From: a bacterium
GTDB taxonomy: Bacteria > Verrucomicrobiota > Verrucomicrobiae > Opitutales > Opitutaceae
Direction: 5' to 3'
Length of the DNA: 11,683 nt
NCBI GenBank assembly: GCA_021780625.1
Contig: JAJXYI010000003.1
Coordinates: 1 to 11,683 of the forward strand
Part shown: piece by piece, positions 1-7,608 of the stretch
How the letters are laid out: every line of letters begins with the position of its first letter
Numbering within the stretch: the first letter of the stretch is position 1
Notes under the pieces: model-generated
Seen by the model: the letters and a program-made list of their open reading frames with translations, nothing else
The model's database searches: none
Told to the model about the DNA's origin: nothing
Made by a program: the position numbers and the translations under genes

Positions 1-88
1 GATTCAGCTCGGCGCGTGCCAAGCGGCCGTCTCCATGCGGGTAATACCGCTCATCGTTTCGATCGGGATGATGAGAAAAATCGATCAT
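1..88 (-). CDS. Partial CDS at the left edge, unidentified, last gene visible in the nitrate operon
   Basis: An ATG at 88-86 opens a frame that stays open to position 1, giving 29 residues that begin MIDFSHHPDRNDERYYPHGD and then run off the window. It starts six bases after the porin stop codon, in the same frame and on the same strand, which is the spacing expected of another operon member. The predicted peptide is hydrophilic with no signal peptide, so a cytoplasmic protein is likely. I do not recognise the family. In nitrate-assimilation operons this position is often held by a nitrite or nitrate reductase subunit or an accessory protein, but nothing in these 29 residues shows that. The main doubt is the short length: an open frame of 88 bases can occur by chance in GC-rich DNA. 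Confidence 0.5.
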   Translation of the reverse strand, partial: MIDFSHHPDRNDERYYPHGDGRLARAELN

Positions 89-94
89 CCTGGG

Positions 95-1321
95 TCAAAA
101 CGTGTACTCGGTCTGCAGCCAGGCCTTGTGTGTGTTGGAGAACGGGCCACCCGAGGAGTAGCGGGCCAGCTTCGCGAGCACGGTCCAGTGTTTCGTCACC
201 TTGTGGGCGACAACCGCATCCCATTCGTTCCCGTACGAAAGGTCGCCGAAATCGGAGTGGAAGTCATGATACACCACCGTGATTGGAAATCCCCCGGGGA
301 TGGCGGCGCCGGCGGAGACGAACAGGTCTCGAAGCCCGTCGGCGGGCGTGACGAGGAACAGGTCGGCCCATCCGTCGAAGGCGTGGAGCGTGGCGAGCGG
401 GGTGGCGAAACCCTTGCGCCCGTGGTCACTGCCCAGCGTCTCGTAGCCGACCCCGAAGTGGAACGGCTTCACCTGGGCCCCGACCTGGAACAGCGAATAG
501 TCGGCGCGGTAGTGGACGGGGTTCCTGCCGGCGTCCGCCTGCGTGGCGTATTCGAGACGGTAGGACACCTTCACGCCGGCGCCGACCGGCGCGGCGCCCG
601 CCAGGCTCGCGCCGTAGGTGTCGGACGAGTTCGGGGCGGAGTTGTCGAAGTCGAGCAGGTAGGCGTAGCCGGTGAGCTTGCCGAATGGCAGGCCCGAGTA
701 GGTTGCGTTGATCAGGTGGATGTTGCCGGTGAAGTCCGGCTGAGGGGACTTGTTGCCGAACACGCGGCTGACGCGCCAGATGTAGCCGTAGAAAAATGAC
801 AGATCCCTTGCAGGCGCGGCGGTGAGGTCGGCAGCGTCGAAGGTCTGCATGTTCTGGCGCCAGCCCACGTCGCCGACGAAGCGGGCGTTGTCGAGGACGA
901 TGCGCTGGCGGCCGACCTTGAACGTGGCGTCGGGGGCCGCGTACGAGAGCCAGGCCTGGTTGAGATCGGTGACGGTCGGGTCAGCGATGACCGTCCGCCC
1001 GGCGCCGCCGGGGTTGGTGCCGGCGGCGTTGTAGTCGTCGGGGTTGCCTAGCGAGGCGACGTTTTCACCCTGGAGCATGGCCGAGAACCCGTGGAGCGGG
1101 GCGGTGGTGAAGCCGAAGCGCGTGGCGAGAGTCTCGGCGTTCGAATCCTTCAGGTGCGACTGGGTGGCGTGTTCCCAGCGCAGGCGGGCGTCGAAGGAGA
1201 TCGTGCCTTTGGCGAAGGCGTCCTCGAGCGAGGCGGCCTCATGGCTGGTGGGCGTGGGTTCGGCCGCGAACGCGGCGATGGTGGTGAGCGCGAGAAGCGC
1301 GAAGGTTCGGAACGGTTTCAT
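95..1321 (-). CDS. Alginate-export-type outer-membrane beta-barrel porin in the nitrate operon
   Basis: The 408-residue protein has a clear N-terminal signal peptide: MKPF, then a hydrophobic stretch (about residues 6-20), with likely cleavage near AFA-AEP. The mature part alternates polar and aromatic or hydrophobic residues in short strands joined by Gly/Asn/Asp-rich turns, and ends in Tyr-Thr-Phe, the C-terminal aromatic signature of outer-membrane barrels. Segments such as FDARLRWEH (43-51) and KVGRQRIVLDNARF (135-148) resemble the alginate-export/porin family (Pfam Alginate_exp), whose members form 16-18-stranded channels. The gene follows the second ATPase gene by 49 bases on the same strand. 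I infer that it lets nitrate or nitrite cross the outer membrane for this ABC importer; alginate transport is unlikely in this context. The start is the only ATG preceding a credible signal peptide, and there is no Shine-Dalgarno site. Substrate is unproven. Confidence 0.85.
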   Translation of the reverse strand: MKPFRTFALLALTTIAAFAAEPTPTSHEAASLEDAFAKGTISFDARLRWEHATQSHLKDSNAETLATRFGFTTAPLHGFSAMLQGENVASLGNPDDYNAAGTNPGGAGRTVIADPTVTDLNQAWLSYAAPDATFKVGRQRIVLDNARFVGDVGWRQNMQTFDAADLTAAPARDLSFFYGYIWRVSRVFGNKSPQPDFTGNIHLINATYSGLPFGKLTGYAYLLDFDNSAPNSSDTYGASLAGAAPVGAGVKVSYRLEYATQADAGRNPVHYRADYSLFQVGAQVKPFHFGVGYETLGSDHGRKGFATPLATLHAFDGWADLFLVTPADGLRDLFVSAGAAIPGGFPITVVYHDFHSDFGDLSYGNEWDAVVAHKVTKHWTVLAKLARYSSGGPFSNTHKAWLQTEYTF

Positions 1322-1370
1322 GGTTGGTTGGGTGGGAAGCTTCGCTTGGGGCTCGGGGAGAAAGCGTGTG

Positions 1371-2192
1371 TCAGGTCAGGACTGGGGGGGGGGGGGGGGG
1401 CGCCTCGGCGGGGCGGCGGTGGGAGCGTTCCTCAAGGAAGCCGATCAGCTGCTCGCGGAGGCGGTAGTACTCCGGATCTTCGAGCAACTGCTTGCGGGAG
1501 CGGGGACGCGGGAACGTGACGGACAGGATCTCGCCGACCGTCGCAGCGGGACCGTCGGTCATCATCACGATCCGGTCCGAGAGGAACAGGGCCTCGTCGA
1601 CGTCGTGGGTGACCATGATCGCGGTCTTCTGGTCGCGCTGCCAGAGGCCGAGCAGCACGTCCTGAAGTTCGTAGCGCGTCAGCGAATCGAGCATGCCGAA
1701 GGGCTCGTCGAGGAGGAGCATCTTGGGAGAGAGTGCAAAGGCGCGAGCGAGGCCGACGCGCTGGCGCATGCCCTGGGAGAGTTCCGCGGGCTTGCGGTGC
1801 ATAGAATCGCCCAATCCGACCACGGAGAGGGTGTATTCGGCGACCTGGCGGCGCTCGGCCTTCGTCGCGTGCGGATACACGCGGTCGACGCCCAGCATCA
1901 CGTTGTCGAACGCGGTCAGCCACGGAAGCAGGCAGGGCGCCTGGAAGACCACGCCGCGGTCGGGCCCTGGGCCCGTGACCTCCCTGCCCGCCAGCAGGAT
2001 GCCTCCGGCGGTGGGTGTGGCGAGGCCGGCGATCATCGCGAGAACGGTCGACTTGCCGCAGCCCGAGTGACCGATCAGCGAGATGAACTCGCCCTTCCCG
2101 ACGTCGAGCTTGAAGTCCTTGACGATCACGGCGGGACCCGCAGCGGTCGGGTAGCTCTTGGTGACGTAGGAGATGTCGAGAAAGGCGTGCAT
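1371..2192 (-). CDS. nrtD: Nitrate/nitrite ABC transporter ATP-binding protein (NrtD-like)
   Basis: This 273-residue cytoplasmic ATPase powers nitrate/nitrite import together with the permease and the first ATPase. Visible motifs are Walker A GHSGCGKS (41-48), Q-loop Gln84, signature LSQGM (138-142, Gln where Gly is usual), Walker B MLLLDEP (158-164) and the switch His196 in THDVDEAL. The [14 protein letters not shown] block and the length match NrtD of cyanobacterial nitrate transporters, and there is no NrtA-like C-terminal domain as in NrtC. I place the start at 2192, eight bases after the previous stop. The frame remains open further upstream (to 2720), but that part is a low-complexity Arg/Pro-rich shadow of the preceding gene, and the true family N-terminus begins at [14 protein letters not shown]. 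The C-terminus is an odd PPPPPPVLT tail encoded by a 17-base C run, whose exact length decides where the protein ends. Confidence 0.93.
   Translation of the reverse strand: MHAFLDISYVTKSYPTAAGPAVIVKDFKLDVGKGEFISLIGHSGCGKSTVLAMIAGLATPTAGGILLAGREVTGPGPDRGVVFQAPCLLPWLTAFDNVMLGVDRVYPHATKAERRQVAEYTLSVVGLGDSMHRKPAELSQGMRQRVGLARAFALSPKMLLLDEPFGMLDSLTRYELQDVLLGLWQRDQKTAIMVTHDVDEALFLSDRIVMMTDGPAATVGEILSVTFPRPRSRKQLLEDPEYYRLREQLIGFLEERSHRRPAEAPPPPPPVLT
1384..1400. repeat. Homopolymer of 17 G (plus strand) inside the 3' end of the second ATPase gene
   Basis: Seventeen consecutive G on the plus strand encode five CCC proline codons plus the first two bases of a sixth, five codons before the TGA at 1373-1371. 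The run is the longest homopolymer in the window. As written, the gene ends 49 bases before the porin. With one more base, the frame continues through 1383-1321 without a stop and ends at a TGA overlapping the porin ATG. With one base fewer, it stops at TGA after only CAG TCC. Tracts of this kind are prone to slippage in cells and to miscounting in sequencing. Confidence 0.95.
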
Positions 2193-2200
2193 GGCGACGG

Positions 2201-3028
2201 TCAGTTGATGGCGATGGGCGTGAGGCAGGGCGGAGCCGGCACGCGGCCCGGAGAGGTGGCTTTGCGCCGCGCGGCGGCGTCGAGCAGCCAGGTGGTGACG
2301 GAGGCCCGCAGGCGCTTGAATTCCGGGTAGTGGTTGAGCTCGCGCCGGTCGCGGGGACGGGGAAGCGTGACTCGGACCTCGGGTCCGAGTGTCGCGCCGG
2401 GGCCTGGCGTCATCGGGATGATGCGGTCCGCGAGGAGCAGGCCTTCGTCGACGTCGTTGGTGATGAGCACCACTGTCTTTCGGTCCGCCGCCCAGATCCG
2501 CGCGATCTCGTTCTGGAGGGTGCCCCGGGTGAGCGCGTCGAGGGCGGACAGCGGCTCGTCGAGCAATAGGATCCGCGGATCCATGGCGAGTGCGCGGGCG
2601 ACGGATACGCGCTGCCGCATTCCGCCGGAGAGCTGGCGCGGAAGCTTGTCGCCCGCCGCCGCGAGGTTGACCATTGCGAGGTGCCGGTCCACGTGGGCGC
2701 GCCGCTTCGAAGCAGGCCAATCGGGGAACAGGCTGTCGACGGCGAGCGCTATGTTCTCCCTGACCGTGAGCCAGGGCAGAAGCGCGTAGGTCTGGAACGC
2801 CACGCCACGGTCGGGACCGGGACCCGTGATCTCGCGACCGTCCAGGCGGACCGAGCCCGTGTTGGGCCTGAGCAGTCCGGCGATCAGGTTGATCAGCGTG
2901 GTCTTCCCGGAGCCGGAGAAGCCGACGATGGCGACGAATTCCCCCTCCTCGATCGAGAGGTCCAAGCCGCGAAGGACCGGGGCGTGTCCGAAGGACTTGG
3001 ATACGCCGTTCAGTTCAAGGAAGGCCAT
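2201..3028 (-). CDS. Nitrate/nitrite ABC transporter ATP-binding protein, first of two
   Basis: This 275-residue ATPase is the partner of the downstream NrtD-like subunit in a probable heterodimer under the NrtB permease. Motifs: Walker A GFSGSGKT (36-43), Q-loop Gln79, canonical signature LSGGM (133-137), Walker B ILLLDEP (153-159) and D-loop SALD (161-164). At the H-loop, where His is normally the gamma-phosphate switch, the sequence reads [16 protein letters not shown], with Asn191. Its position between permease and second ATPase is that of nrtC, but it lacks the long NrtA-like C-terminal domain of cyanobacterial NrtC, so I give no symbol. It ends in a short Pro-rich tail. The start ATG lies four bases after the permease stop with no clear ribosome-binding site, suggesting translational coupling. 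The nitrate/nitrite substrate is inferred from the adjacent NrtA and NrtB. Confidence 0.92.
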   Translation of the reverse strand: MAFLELNGVSKSFGHAPVLRGLDLSIEEGEFVAIVGFSGSGKTTLINLIAGLLRPNTGSVRLDGREITGPGPDRGVAFQTYALLPWLTVRENIALAVDSLFPDWPASKRRAHVDRHLAMVNLAAAGDKLPRQLSGGMRQRVSVARALAMDPRILLLDEPLSALDALTRGTLQNEIARIWAADRKTVVLITNDVDEGLLLADRIIPMTPGPGATLGPEVRVTLPRPRDRRELNHYPEFKRLRASVTTWLLDAAARRKATSPGRVPAPPCLTPIAIN

Positions 3029-3032
3029 TGCG

Positions 3033-4058
3033 TCAGCGTTTTGCGGACCGCTCGTAGCTGACGAGCTGCTGGAGCGTCAGCATGAGCCGGTCGAGGATGA
3101 AGCCGATGATTCCGATCGTGAAGACCGCGACCATGATGAGCGCGAGGGTCTGGCTGCTCCCATTCTGGAACATGTCCCACACGAATTTCCCGAGGCCGGG
3201 GTTTTGCGCGAGCATCTCCGCGGCGATGAGCACCATCCAGCCGACGCTCAGCGACAGACGCAGGCCCGTGAAGATGAAGGGCAGGGCGGAGGGCAGCACG
3301 ATCTTGCGCAGCCGCACCCACCACGACAGCCGGAGCACGCGGGCCACATTGAGATGGTCGGGATCGATGGAGCCCACGCCGATCGCGGTGTTCACCAGGG
3401 TGGGCCACAGCGAGCACAGGGCGACCGTGATCGCGGAGCTCACGAAGGACTTGGCGAACAGCGGGTCCTTCGACGTGTACAGGGCGCTCACCAGAATCAT
3501 CACGATCGGGAGCCAGGCGAGCGGCGACACGGGACGGAACAGCTGGATGTAGGGATTGACGGTGTTGAAGAAGGTCTCGCTCAGTCCGCAGAGGATGCCG
3601 ATGGGGATGGCGATCGCGGAGGCGATGAGGAAGCCCGCGAACACGGTCTCCAGGCTGGTGAGGATCTCATCGAGGTAGGTGGGCGCGCCGCTGTACTTGC
3701 GCTCGGCCCAGTGTCGGCCAGGGAAGGCCTTCTCGTAGCGAACCTTGATCTCGGCCTGCCTCGCATAGAAGGCCCGCTCGCGGGCGCGCTCGGCGAGGTG
3801 CTCCTTCACGAGCCCCTCGGCCTGCTCCCAGACCTGGACCGGGCCGGGCAGGGCGCCGATGCTGGTCTTCACGTCGGAGGCGACGGCGGACCACAGCAGC
3901 AGGAAGACGGCGGCGCCGACCAACGGCAGCCCGGCGATCCTGCCCAGTGCGCCGAACTGTCGGCGCGGCTCCTCGCCGAGGCAAAGCCGGAGCAGCGGCA
4001 CGAAGAGTGTGAGACCGGTGGTCTCGCAGAAGGCGATGAGGCGTCGGAGCAGGTTCAT
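3033..4058 (-). CDS. nrtB: Nitrate/nitrite ABC transporter permease
   Basis: The 341-residue inner-membrane permease belongs to the binding-protein-dependent transport family (BPD_transp_1). Predicted helices lie near residues 44-61, 135-160, 176-194, 203-225, 262-282 and 303-323. The EAA-type cytoplasmic loop that docks on the ATPases is at about 238-262 ([23 protein letters not shown]). Between the first and second helices is a charged segment of about 70 residues (62-134) rich in Arg, Glu and Lys, with possible coiled-coil character around [19 protein letters not shown]. Cyanobacterial NrtB is nearer 280 residues, so this insert accounts for most of the extra length; it should face the periplasm and could touch NrtA. 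The gene follows nrtA by 13 bases and has the operon's only strong Shine-Dalgarno sequence. Substrate is assigned from the neighbouring nrtA. Confidence 0.93.
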   Translation of the reverse strand: MNLLRRLIAFCETTGLTLFVPLLRLCLGEEPRRQFGALGRIAGLPLVGAAVFLLLWSAVASDVKTSIGALPGPVQVWEQAEGLVKEHLAERARERAFYARQAEIKVRYEKAFPGRHWAERKYSGAPTYLDEILTSLETVFAGFLIASAIAIPIGILCGLSETFFNTVNPYIQLFRPVSPLAWLPIVMILVSALYTSKDPLFAKSFVSSAITVALCSLWPTLVNTAIGVGSIDPDHLNVARVLRLSWWVRLRKIVLPSALPFIFTGLRLSLSVGWMVLIAAEMLAQNPGLGKFVWDMFQNGSSQTLALIMVAVFTIGIIGFILDRLMLTLQQLVSYERSAKR

Positions 4059-4067
4059 GGCGTGCGG

Positions 4068-4073
4068 CTCCTC
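4068..4073 (-). promoter_or_regulatory. Ribosome-binding site of nrtB (GAGGAG)
   Basis: GAGGAG on the minus strand lies nine bases before the nrtB ATG and overlaps the nrtA stop codon (TGA at 4074-4072). It is the only good Shine-Dalgarno match I see in this operon; the other starts lack one. Ribosomes finishing nrtA would sit on this site, so it may set permease level relative to the more abundant binding protein. Confidence 0.7.
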
Positions 4074-5445
4074 ACTTCAGTCCGATCTTGAACGACCGCA
4101 GGTAGGCGTTGGGATGTCGGCCGTCGTAGGTGATGTGGTCGATGAAGTCGCTGGTGGGCGGCTTGAAGCCGTCGGTCGTGGGGAGATCGGAGGCCTTCAT
4201 CTTTCCCTCCGCGATGAGCTGTTCGGCGGCCTCGCGGTAGATGTCGGGCCGATACACCTCCTTTGCGACCTTCGTGTACCAGGAGTCGGGCTCGGAGGAG
4301 GGAATCTGGCCCCAGCGACGCATCTGGGTCAGGAACCAGATGCAGTCGCTATAGTACGGATACGTCGCGTGATAGCGGAAGAAGACGTTGAAGTCGGGCA
4401 TCGGGCGGGTGTCCCCCTTCTCGTACTCGAAGGTGCCCGTCATGCTGTTCGCGATCACCGCGGGATCGGCGCCGACGTACTGGGGTTCGGAGAGGATCTT
4501 CACGGCCCGGCGCCGGTTGGCGGCGCTGGCGTCGAGCCACATCGCGGCGCGTATCAGCGCGCGGAGGATGGCGAGGTGAGTGTTGGGGTACTTCTTCGCC
4601 CAGGCTTCGGTCACCCCGAAGACCTTCTCGGGATTGTTCTTCCAGATCTCGTAGTCCGTTATGACCGGCACGCCGATGCCCTTGAACACGGCCTGCTGGT
4701 TCCAGGGTTCGCCCACGCAGTAGCCCTGGATCGTGCCCTGCTCCAGGGTGAAGGGCATCTGGGGCGGCGGCGTCACGGACAGCAGCACGTCGGCGTTCGT
4801 GGTCCCGGTGGTGTCTCCATTAATATAATACCCCGGGTTGATCCCGCCCGCGGCGAGCCAGTAGCGCAGGTAGTAGTTGTGCGTGGAAACGGGGAACACC
4901 ATACCCATGCGCATGGGCGTGCCGGCGGCTTTGTAGCGGTCCACGATCGGCTTGAGCGCTGCCGCGGAGATCGGGTGCGGCGGATGGGGCACGTCGAGCG
5001 CGGGGTCGGCGGCCTGCATCTGACGCCAGATGTCGTTGGAGACCGTGATCCCGTTTCCGTTCAGGTCCATGCTGAAGGCGGTGATGATCCTGGCCTTCGT
5101 GCCGATGCCGATCGTGGCGCCGATCGGCTGGCCTGCGAGCATGTGGGCGCCGTCGAGTTCGCCGCTGATCACGCGGTCGAGGAGGATCTTCCAGTTGGCC
5201 TGCGCCTCGAGCGTGACGTTGAGGTATTCGTCATCGAAGAAGCCGAGCTCCTTCGCGATGACCAGGGGCGCGCAGTCGGTGAGCTTGATGAAGCCGATCT
5301 TCACGTCGGTCTTCTCGGGCGGAAGGATCGGCGGGACTCCGGCGGCGGAGGCGATCACAGACGTGGCGGCGAGAAGGAGCAGGCCGCCGACGGCGAGGCG
5401 CCGGAGCGGACGGAGGGAGCGAAACAGCGGTGCGAGTGGGAACAT
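4072..5445 (-). CDS. nrtA: Nitrate/nitrite ABC transporter substrate-binding protein, exported
   Basis: The 457-residue protein is the periplasmic receptor for nitrate/nitrite. It has an N-terminal export signal (basic LRPLRR at 11-16, hydrophobic 18-32, likely cleavage near ASA-AG at 34). There is no lipobox Cys at that site, so unlike cyanobacterial NrtA it is probably not a lipoprotein. Family landmarks include [17 protein letters not shown] (48-64), NWKILLDRV with Trp85, [14 protein letters not shown] with His189, GYCVGEPWN (241-249) and [12 protein letters not shown] with Lys269. By eye, Trp85, His189 and Lys269 correspond to ligand-pocket positions of Synechocystis NrtA. The related bicarbonate receptor CmpA shares the fold, so nitrate rather than bicarbonate is inferred from the Lys and from the MobA and sensor genes nearby. 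The gene starts 50 bases after the NasS-like gene. Confidence 0.93.
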   Translation of the reverse strand: MFPLAPLFRSLRPLRRLAVGGLLLLAATSVIASAAGVPPILPPEKTDVKIGFIKLTDCAPLVIAKELGFFDDEYLNVTLEAQANWKILLDRVISGELDGAHMLAGQPIGATIGIGTKARIITAFSMDLNGNGITVSNDIWRQMQAADPALDVPHPPHPISAAALKPIVDRYKAAGTPMRMGMVFPVSTHNYYLRYWLAAGGINPGYYINGDTTGTTNADVLLSVTPPPQMPFTLEQGTIQGYCVGEPWNQQAVFKGIGVPVITDYEIWKNNPEKVFGVTEAWAKKYPNTHLAILRALIRAAMWLDASAANRRRAVKILSEPQYVGADPAVIANSMTGTFEYEKGDTRPMPDFNVFFRYHATYPYYSDCIWFLTQMRRWGQIPSSEPDSWYTKVAKEVYRPDIYREAAEQLIAEGKMKASDLPTTDGFKPPTSDFIDHITYDGRHPNAYLRSFKIGLK

Positions 5446-5495
5446 GCGTGTGGATCTGTCGGTTTGCGTTCGTGGGATGGAAGGCGCGGGTGAGG

Positions 5496-6545
5496 TCAGC
5501 GGGCGCCTGCGGATTGGGCGCTGGATACGCCGAAAGTCTGCTCGAAGAGGTCGACTCGGAAGGTGCGTTCAACGAGGTCGTCGGGTACCGGAAGTGACGC
5601 GGGGATAAGGCCGTGCCGGTGGAAGCCCTCGAGCAGCCAAAGGGCCTTGTCGGCGGAAGGTTCGTGCACGTTGGTGCCGTGCAGGATCGGGAACATGGGG
5701 GCCTCGGTTGCGCCCAGGCCGAGTTCGACGACCTTTGCGGAGAGGTTCAGGTATTCGCGGCGCGCGAGAAGGGAGACCAGTTCCGAGCGAAACTCCGGCC
5801 GGGTGCAGAGTTCCGAGGCGGAGGCGAGCGCACGCAGCAAGGCCCGGTGTTCGGCATCGCGGGACTCGGCGAAATCCTCGCGCACCATGAGCACCTTCTC
5901 GACGTGGCCCGGTGCGAGAGTGCGGCTTGTCGCCGGGCAGAAGCCCGCCTGTTCACGCACGGCGAGGGCGTTCCAGGGCTCCCCGGAGCAGTAGCCGTCG
6001 ATCGTGCCGGCGTACAGGTTTCGGAACAGCAGCGGCGGCGGGACGACCACGATGCGGTAATCGACGTCGGGACGCAGGCCCGCAGACTTGAGCCAGTCGC
6101 CGAGGAGGATGCGGTGCGACGAGTATTCCGAGACGACGCCGAAGACGAGTGGTCGGTTCCCGCGCAGTCGCCGGGCCTCGTCCCGCAGCGTCGCCCCGTC
6201 GTGCACGCCGCGCTCGTGCAGCTCCGTGGAAAGCGTGATCGCGTTGCCCTCCTCGCCGAGCGCGAAGGCGGTTAGGCAGGGGCAGGCGGGACAATGGATG
6301 CCCAGGCTCGTGCTGAGCACCAGGGCACCAAGCGCATGAGCCGCATCGAGCTCGCGATAAATCACCTTGTCGCGGATCGTGGCCCAGCCGAGCTCGCGGC
6401 GGAGTTCCACGCGGACGCCCTCCCTCCGGAAGAGCCCCATCTCGTGCGCGACGATCAGGGGCGCGGCGTCGGTCAGTGCGATGAAGCCGACTCGAAGGGC
6501 GGTGGGGGCCGTCCGGGCGGTGGTGAGTGTGGATTTGGAAGGCAT
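5496..6545 (-). CDS. Signal-less NrtA/NasS-like binding protein, probable cytoplasmic nitrate sensor
   Basis: The 349-residue protein is homologous to NrtA ([19 protein letters not shown] at 19-37, WATIRDKV with Trp54, [11 protein letters not shown] with His144, [10 protein letters not shown] at 183-192) but has no signal peptide, so it should stay in the cytoplasm. This matches NasS, the nitrate/nitrite sensor that in other bacteria restrains the ANTAR antiterminator NasT, and also the NrtA-like regulatory domain fused to cyanobacterial NrtC, which is missing from both ATPases here. No nasT is in the window. Odd features: a CPACPC stretch (Cys85, Cys88, Cys90) where NrtA has TKARII, and Pro in place of NrtA Lys269 by eye alignment. 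It is the first gene of the operon, facing the LysR gene. An in-frame TAA 18 bases upstream fixes the start at 6545. It could instead be a CmpA-like protein of unknown ligand. Confidence 0.88.
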   Translation of the reverse strand: MPSKSTLTTARTAPTALRVGFIALTDAAPLIVAHEMGLFRREGVRVELRRELGWATIRDKVIYRELDAAHALGALVLSTSLGIHCPACPCLTAFALGEEGNAITLSTELHERGVHDGATLRDEARRLRGNRPLVFGVVSEYSSHRILLGDWLKSAGLRPDVDYRIVVVPPPLLFRNLYAGTIDGYCSGEPWNALAVREQAGFCPATSRTLAPGHVEKVLMVREDFAESRDAEHRALLRALASASELCTRPEFRSELVSLLARREYLNLSAKVVELGLGATEAPMFPILHGTNVHEPSADKALWLLEGFHRHGLIPASLPVPDDLVERTFRVDLFEQTFGVSSAQSAGAR

Positions 6546-6684
6546 CGTGAACCGACATGCTTAAGCCGGTGCGATGCCAGAACCGCAGGCTGGCTTGAAA
6601 AGTGCTTTTGAAAGATTCGCTCAAAATGAGAAATGCAATTCATCATCGCCCCGGGCCTCCAGGGAAGCGCCGCTCATCACCTCC
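6546..6684. promoter_or_regulatory. Divergent control region between the nitrate operon and lysR
   Basis: This 139-base spacer is the only place for the operon promoter and probably also carries the lysR promoter. Its middle (about 6594-6645) is markedly AT-rich compared with its surroundings. Two short inverted repeats stand out: TTGAAAAG-TG-CTTTTGAA at 6595-6612 (one mismatched pair) and CTCA-AAA-TGAG at 6620-6630. A TTC-N11-GAA arrangement at 6616-6632 fits the T-N11-A pattern bound by LysR-type regulators. I could not identify convincing -35/-10 boxes on either strand. Confidence 0.6.
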
Positions 6685-7608
6685 ATGAGCGCGGTGATCG
6701 ACAGCAGGCAGCTACTCGCCTTCGCGACCCTCGCGCGGCGTCGTAGTTTTACGAATACGGCCAGGGAGCTGTGCCTCACGCAGTCCGCGGTGAGCCACGC
6801 GATCAAGACCCTGGAGCAGGATCTGGGCGCGCCGTTGTTCAACCGGGTGGGGAAGACCGTGCACCTGACCGAGGCCGGCGAGCGTCTCCTCGCGACGGCT
6901 GACGGCGTGCTGCGGGCGATGAGGGAGGCCCGCGACGGCGTGCGCGACCTGAAGCAGTGGGGCCACGGGCGCCTGCGCGTGGGAGCCAGCACGAGCATCT
7001 GCCAGTACCTGCTCCCGACGGTGCTGCGGGAGTTCAAGCAGAGCTTTCCGGCGTGCGAGCTTCGCGTCGAGCCGGGGGACGGCCCCAGGATGGTCGACAT
7101 GCTGCGGGCGAACCAGGTCGACGTGGCGCTGATGCTGAAACCGGCGCGCCACAACGAGCTCGTGTGCCGCCGCCTGTTCGACGACGAGCTGAAGCTCATC
7201 GTGTCGCCCCAGCACCGCTGGGCGGCGGCCGCCTCGGTGAACCGCGCGGATCTCGGGGCGGAGACGCTGATCCTCTACAACAAGGGCAGCTACACCTTCA
7301 CGATGATCGACGACTTCCTGAGACGGGACAAAATCGTGCTGCAGAACTTCATCGAGCTCGGGAGCATGGAGGCGATCAAGGAACTCGTGAAGATCGGGCT
7401 CGGGGCGGGGATCTTCGCGCCGTGGATCGCGCAGAAGGAGCTGGCGGAGAGGTCACTGGTGGCGCGCTCGCTGGGCGCGCGCAGGCTTCGGCGAAGCTGG
7501 GTGGTGGCCCACCTGAAGGGGCGCAGGCTCTCGCTTGCGGAGGAGACCTTCATCGGCCTGTGCGAAAGCGTGGCGGAGATTGGGATCGTCAACGGACTGG
7601 TGGAGTAG
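6685..7608 (+). CDS. LysR-family transcriptional regulator of the nitrate operon
   Basis: From the ATG at 6685 the protein is 307 residues, the usual LysR size. It has a winged helix-turn-helix (about 5-65, with SFTNTARELCLTQSAVSHAIKT carrying the classic alternation and LGAPLFNR following) and an effector-binding domain from about 95 (RLRVGAST) to 300. The frame is open upstream to an ATG at 6574, but those 37 extra residues lie in the AT-rich divergent spacer and would displace the normal LysR N-terminus, so I prefer 6685. It is divergent from the NasS-like/nrtABCD operon, and LysR proteins typically control the facing operon using a small-molecule ligand. Nitrate, nitrite or a nitrogen-status metabolite is plausible. 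Its last 20 bases overlap the convergent mobA gene. Confidence 0.9.
   Translation: MSAVIDSRQLLAFATLARRRSFTNTARELCLTQSAVSHAIKTLEQDLGAPLFNRVGKTVHLTEAGERLLATADGVLRAMREARDGVRDLKQWGHGRLRVGASTSICQYLLPTVLREFKQSFPACELRVEPGDGPRMVDMLRANQVDVALMLKPARHNELVCRRLFDDELKLIVSPQHRWAAAASVNRADLGAETLILYNKGSYTFTMIDDFLRRDKIVLQNFIELGSMEAIKELVKIGLGAGIFAPWIAQKELAERSLVARSLGARRLRRSWVVAHLKGRRLSLAEETFIGLCESVAEIGIVNGLVE

Noticed and set aside
66..90. Perfect 7-base inverted repeat GGATGAT/ATCATCC just after the porin stop, a possible terminator
   Set aside because: No T-run follows on the transcribed strand, the stem is not GC-rich, and it overlaps the start of the next open frame. Coding continuation is the better reading.
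2193..2720. Upstream extension of the second ATPase to 449 residues
   Set aside because: The extra 176 residues are Arg/Pro-rich low-complexity and lie wholly over the first ATPase gene in another frame; the family N-terminus begins at 2192.
1044..5493. Long plus-strand open frames opposite the transporter genes (for example 1044-2330, 2826-4091, 3859-5493)
   Set aside because: They are antisense shadows of high-GC genes: low-complexity, Gly/Arg/Asp-rich, with no family features.
6553..6605. GG-N10-GC matches resembling sigma-54 promoters on both strands (GG at 6578-6577 minus strand, and at 6592-6593 plus strand)
   Set aside because: Such pairs are expected by chance in GC-rich DNA, the surrounding consensus is only partly met, and the minus-strand match would leave a leader of under 10 bases.
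6574..6684. 37-residue N-terminal extension of the LysR protein
   Set aside because: It covers the AT-rich control region and places the helix-turn-helix too far from the N-terminus for the family.
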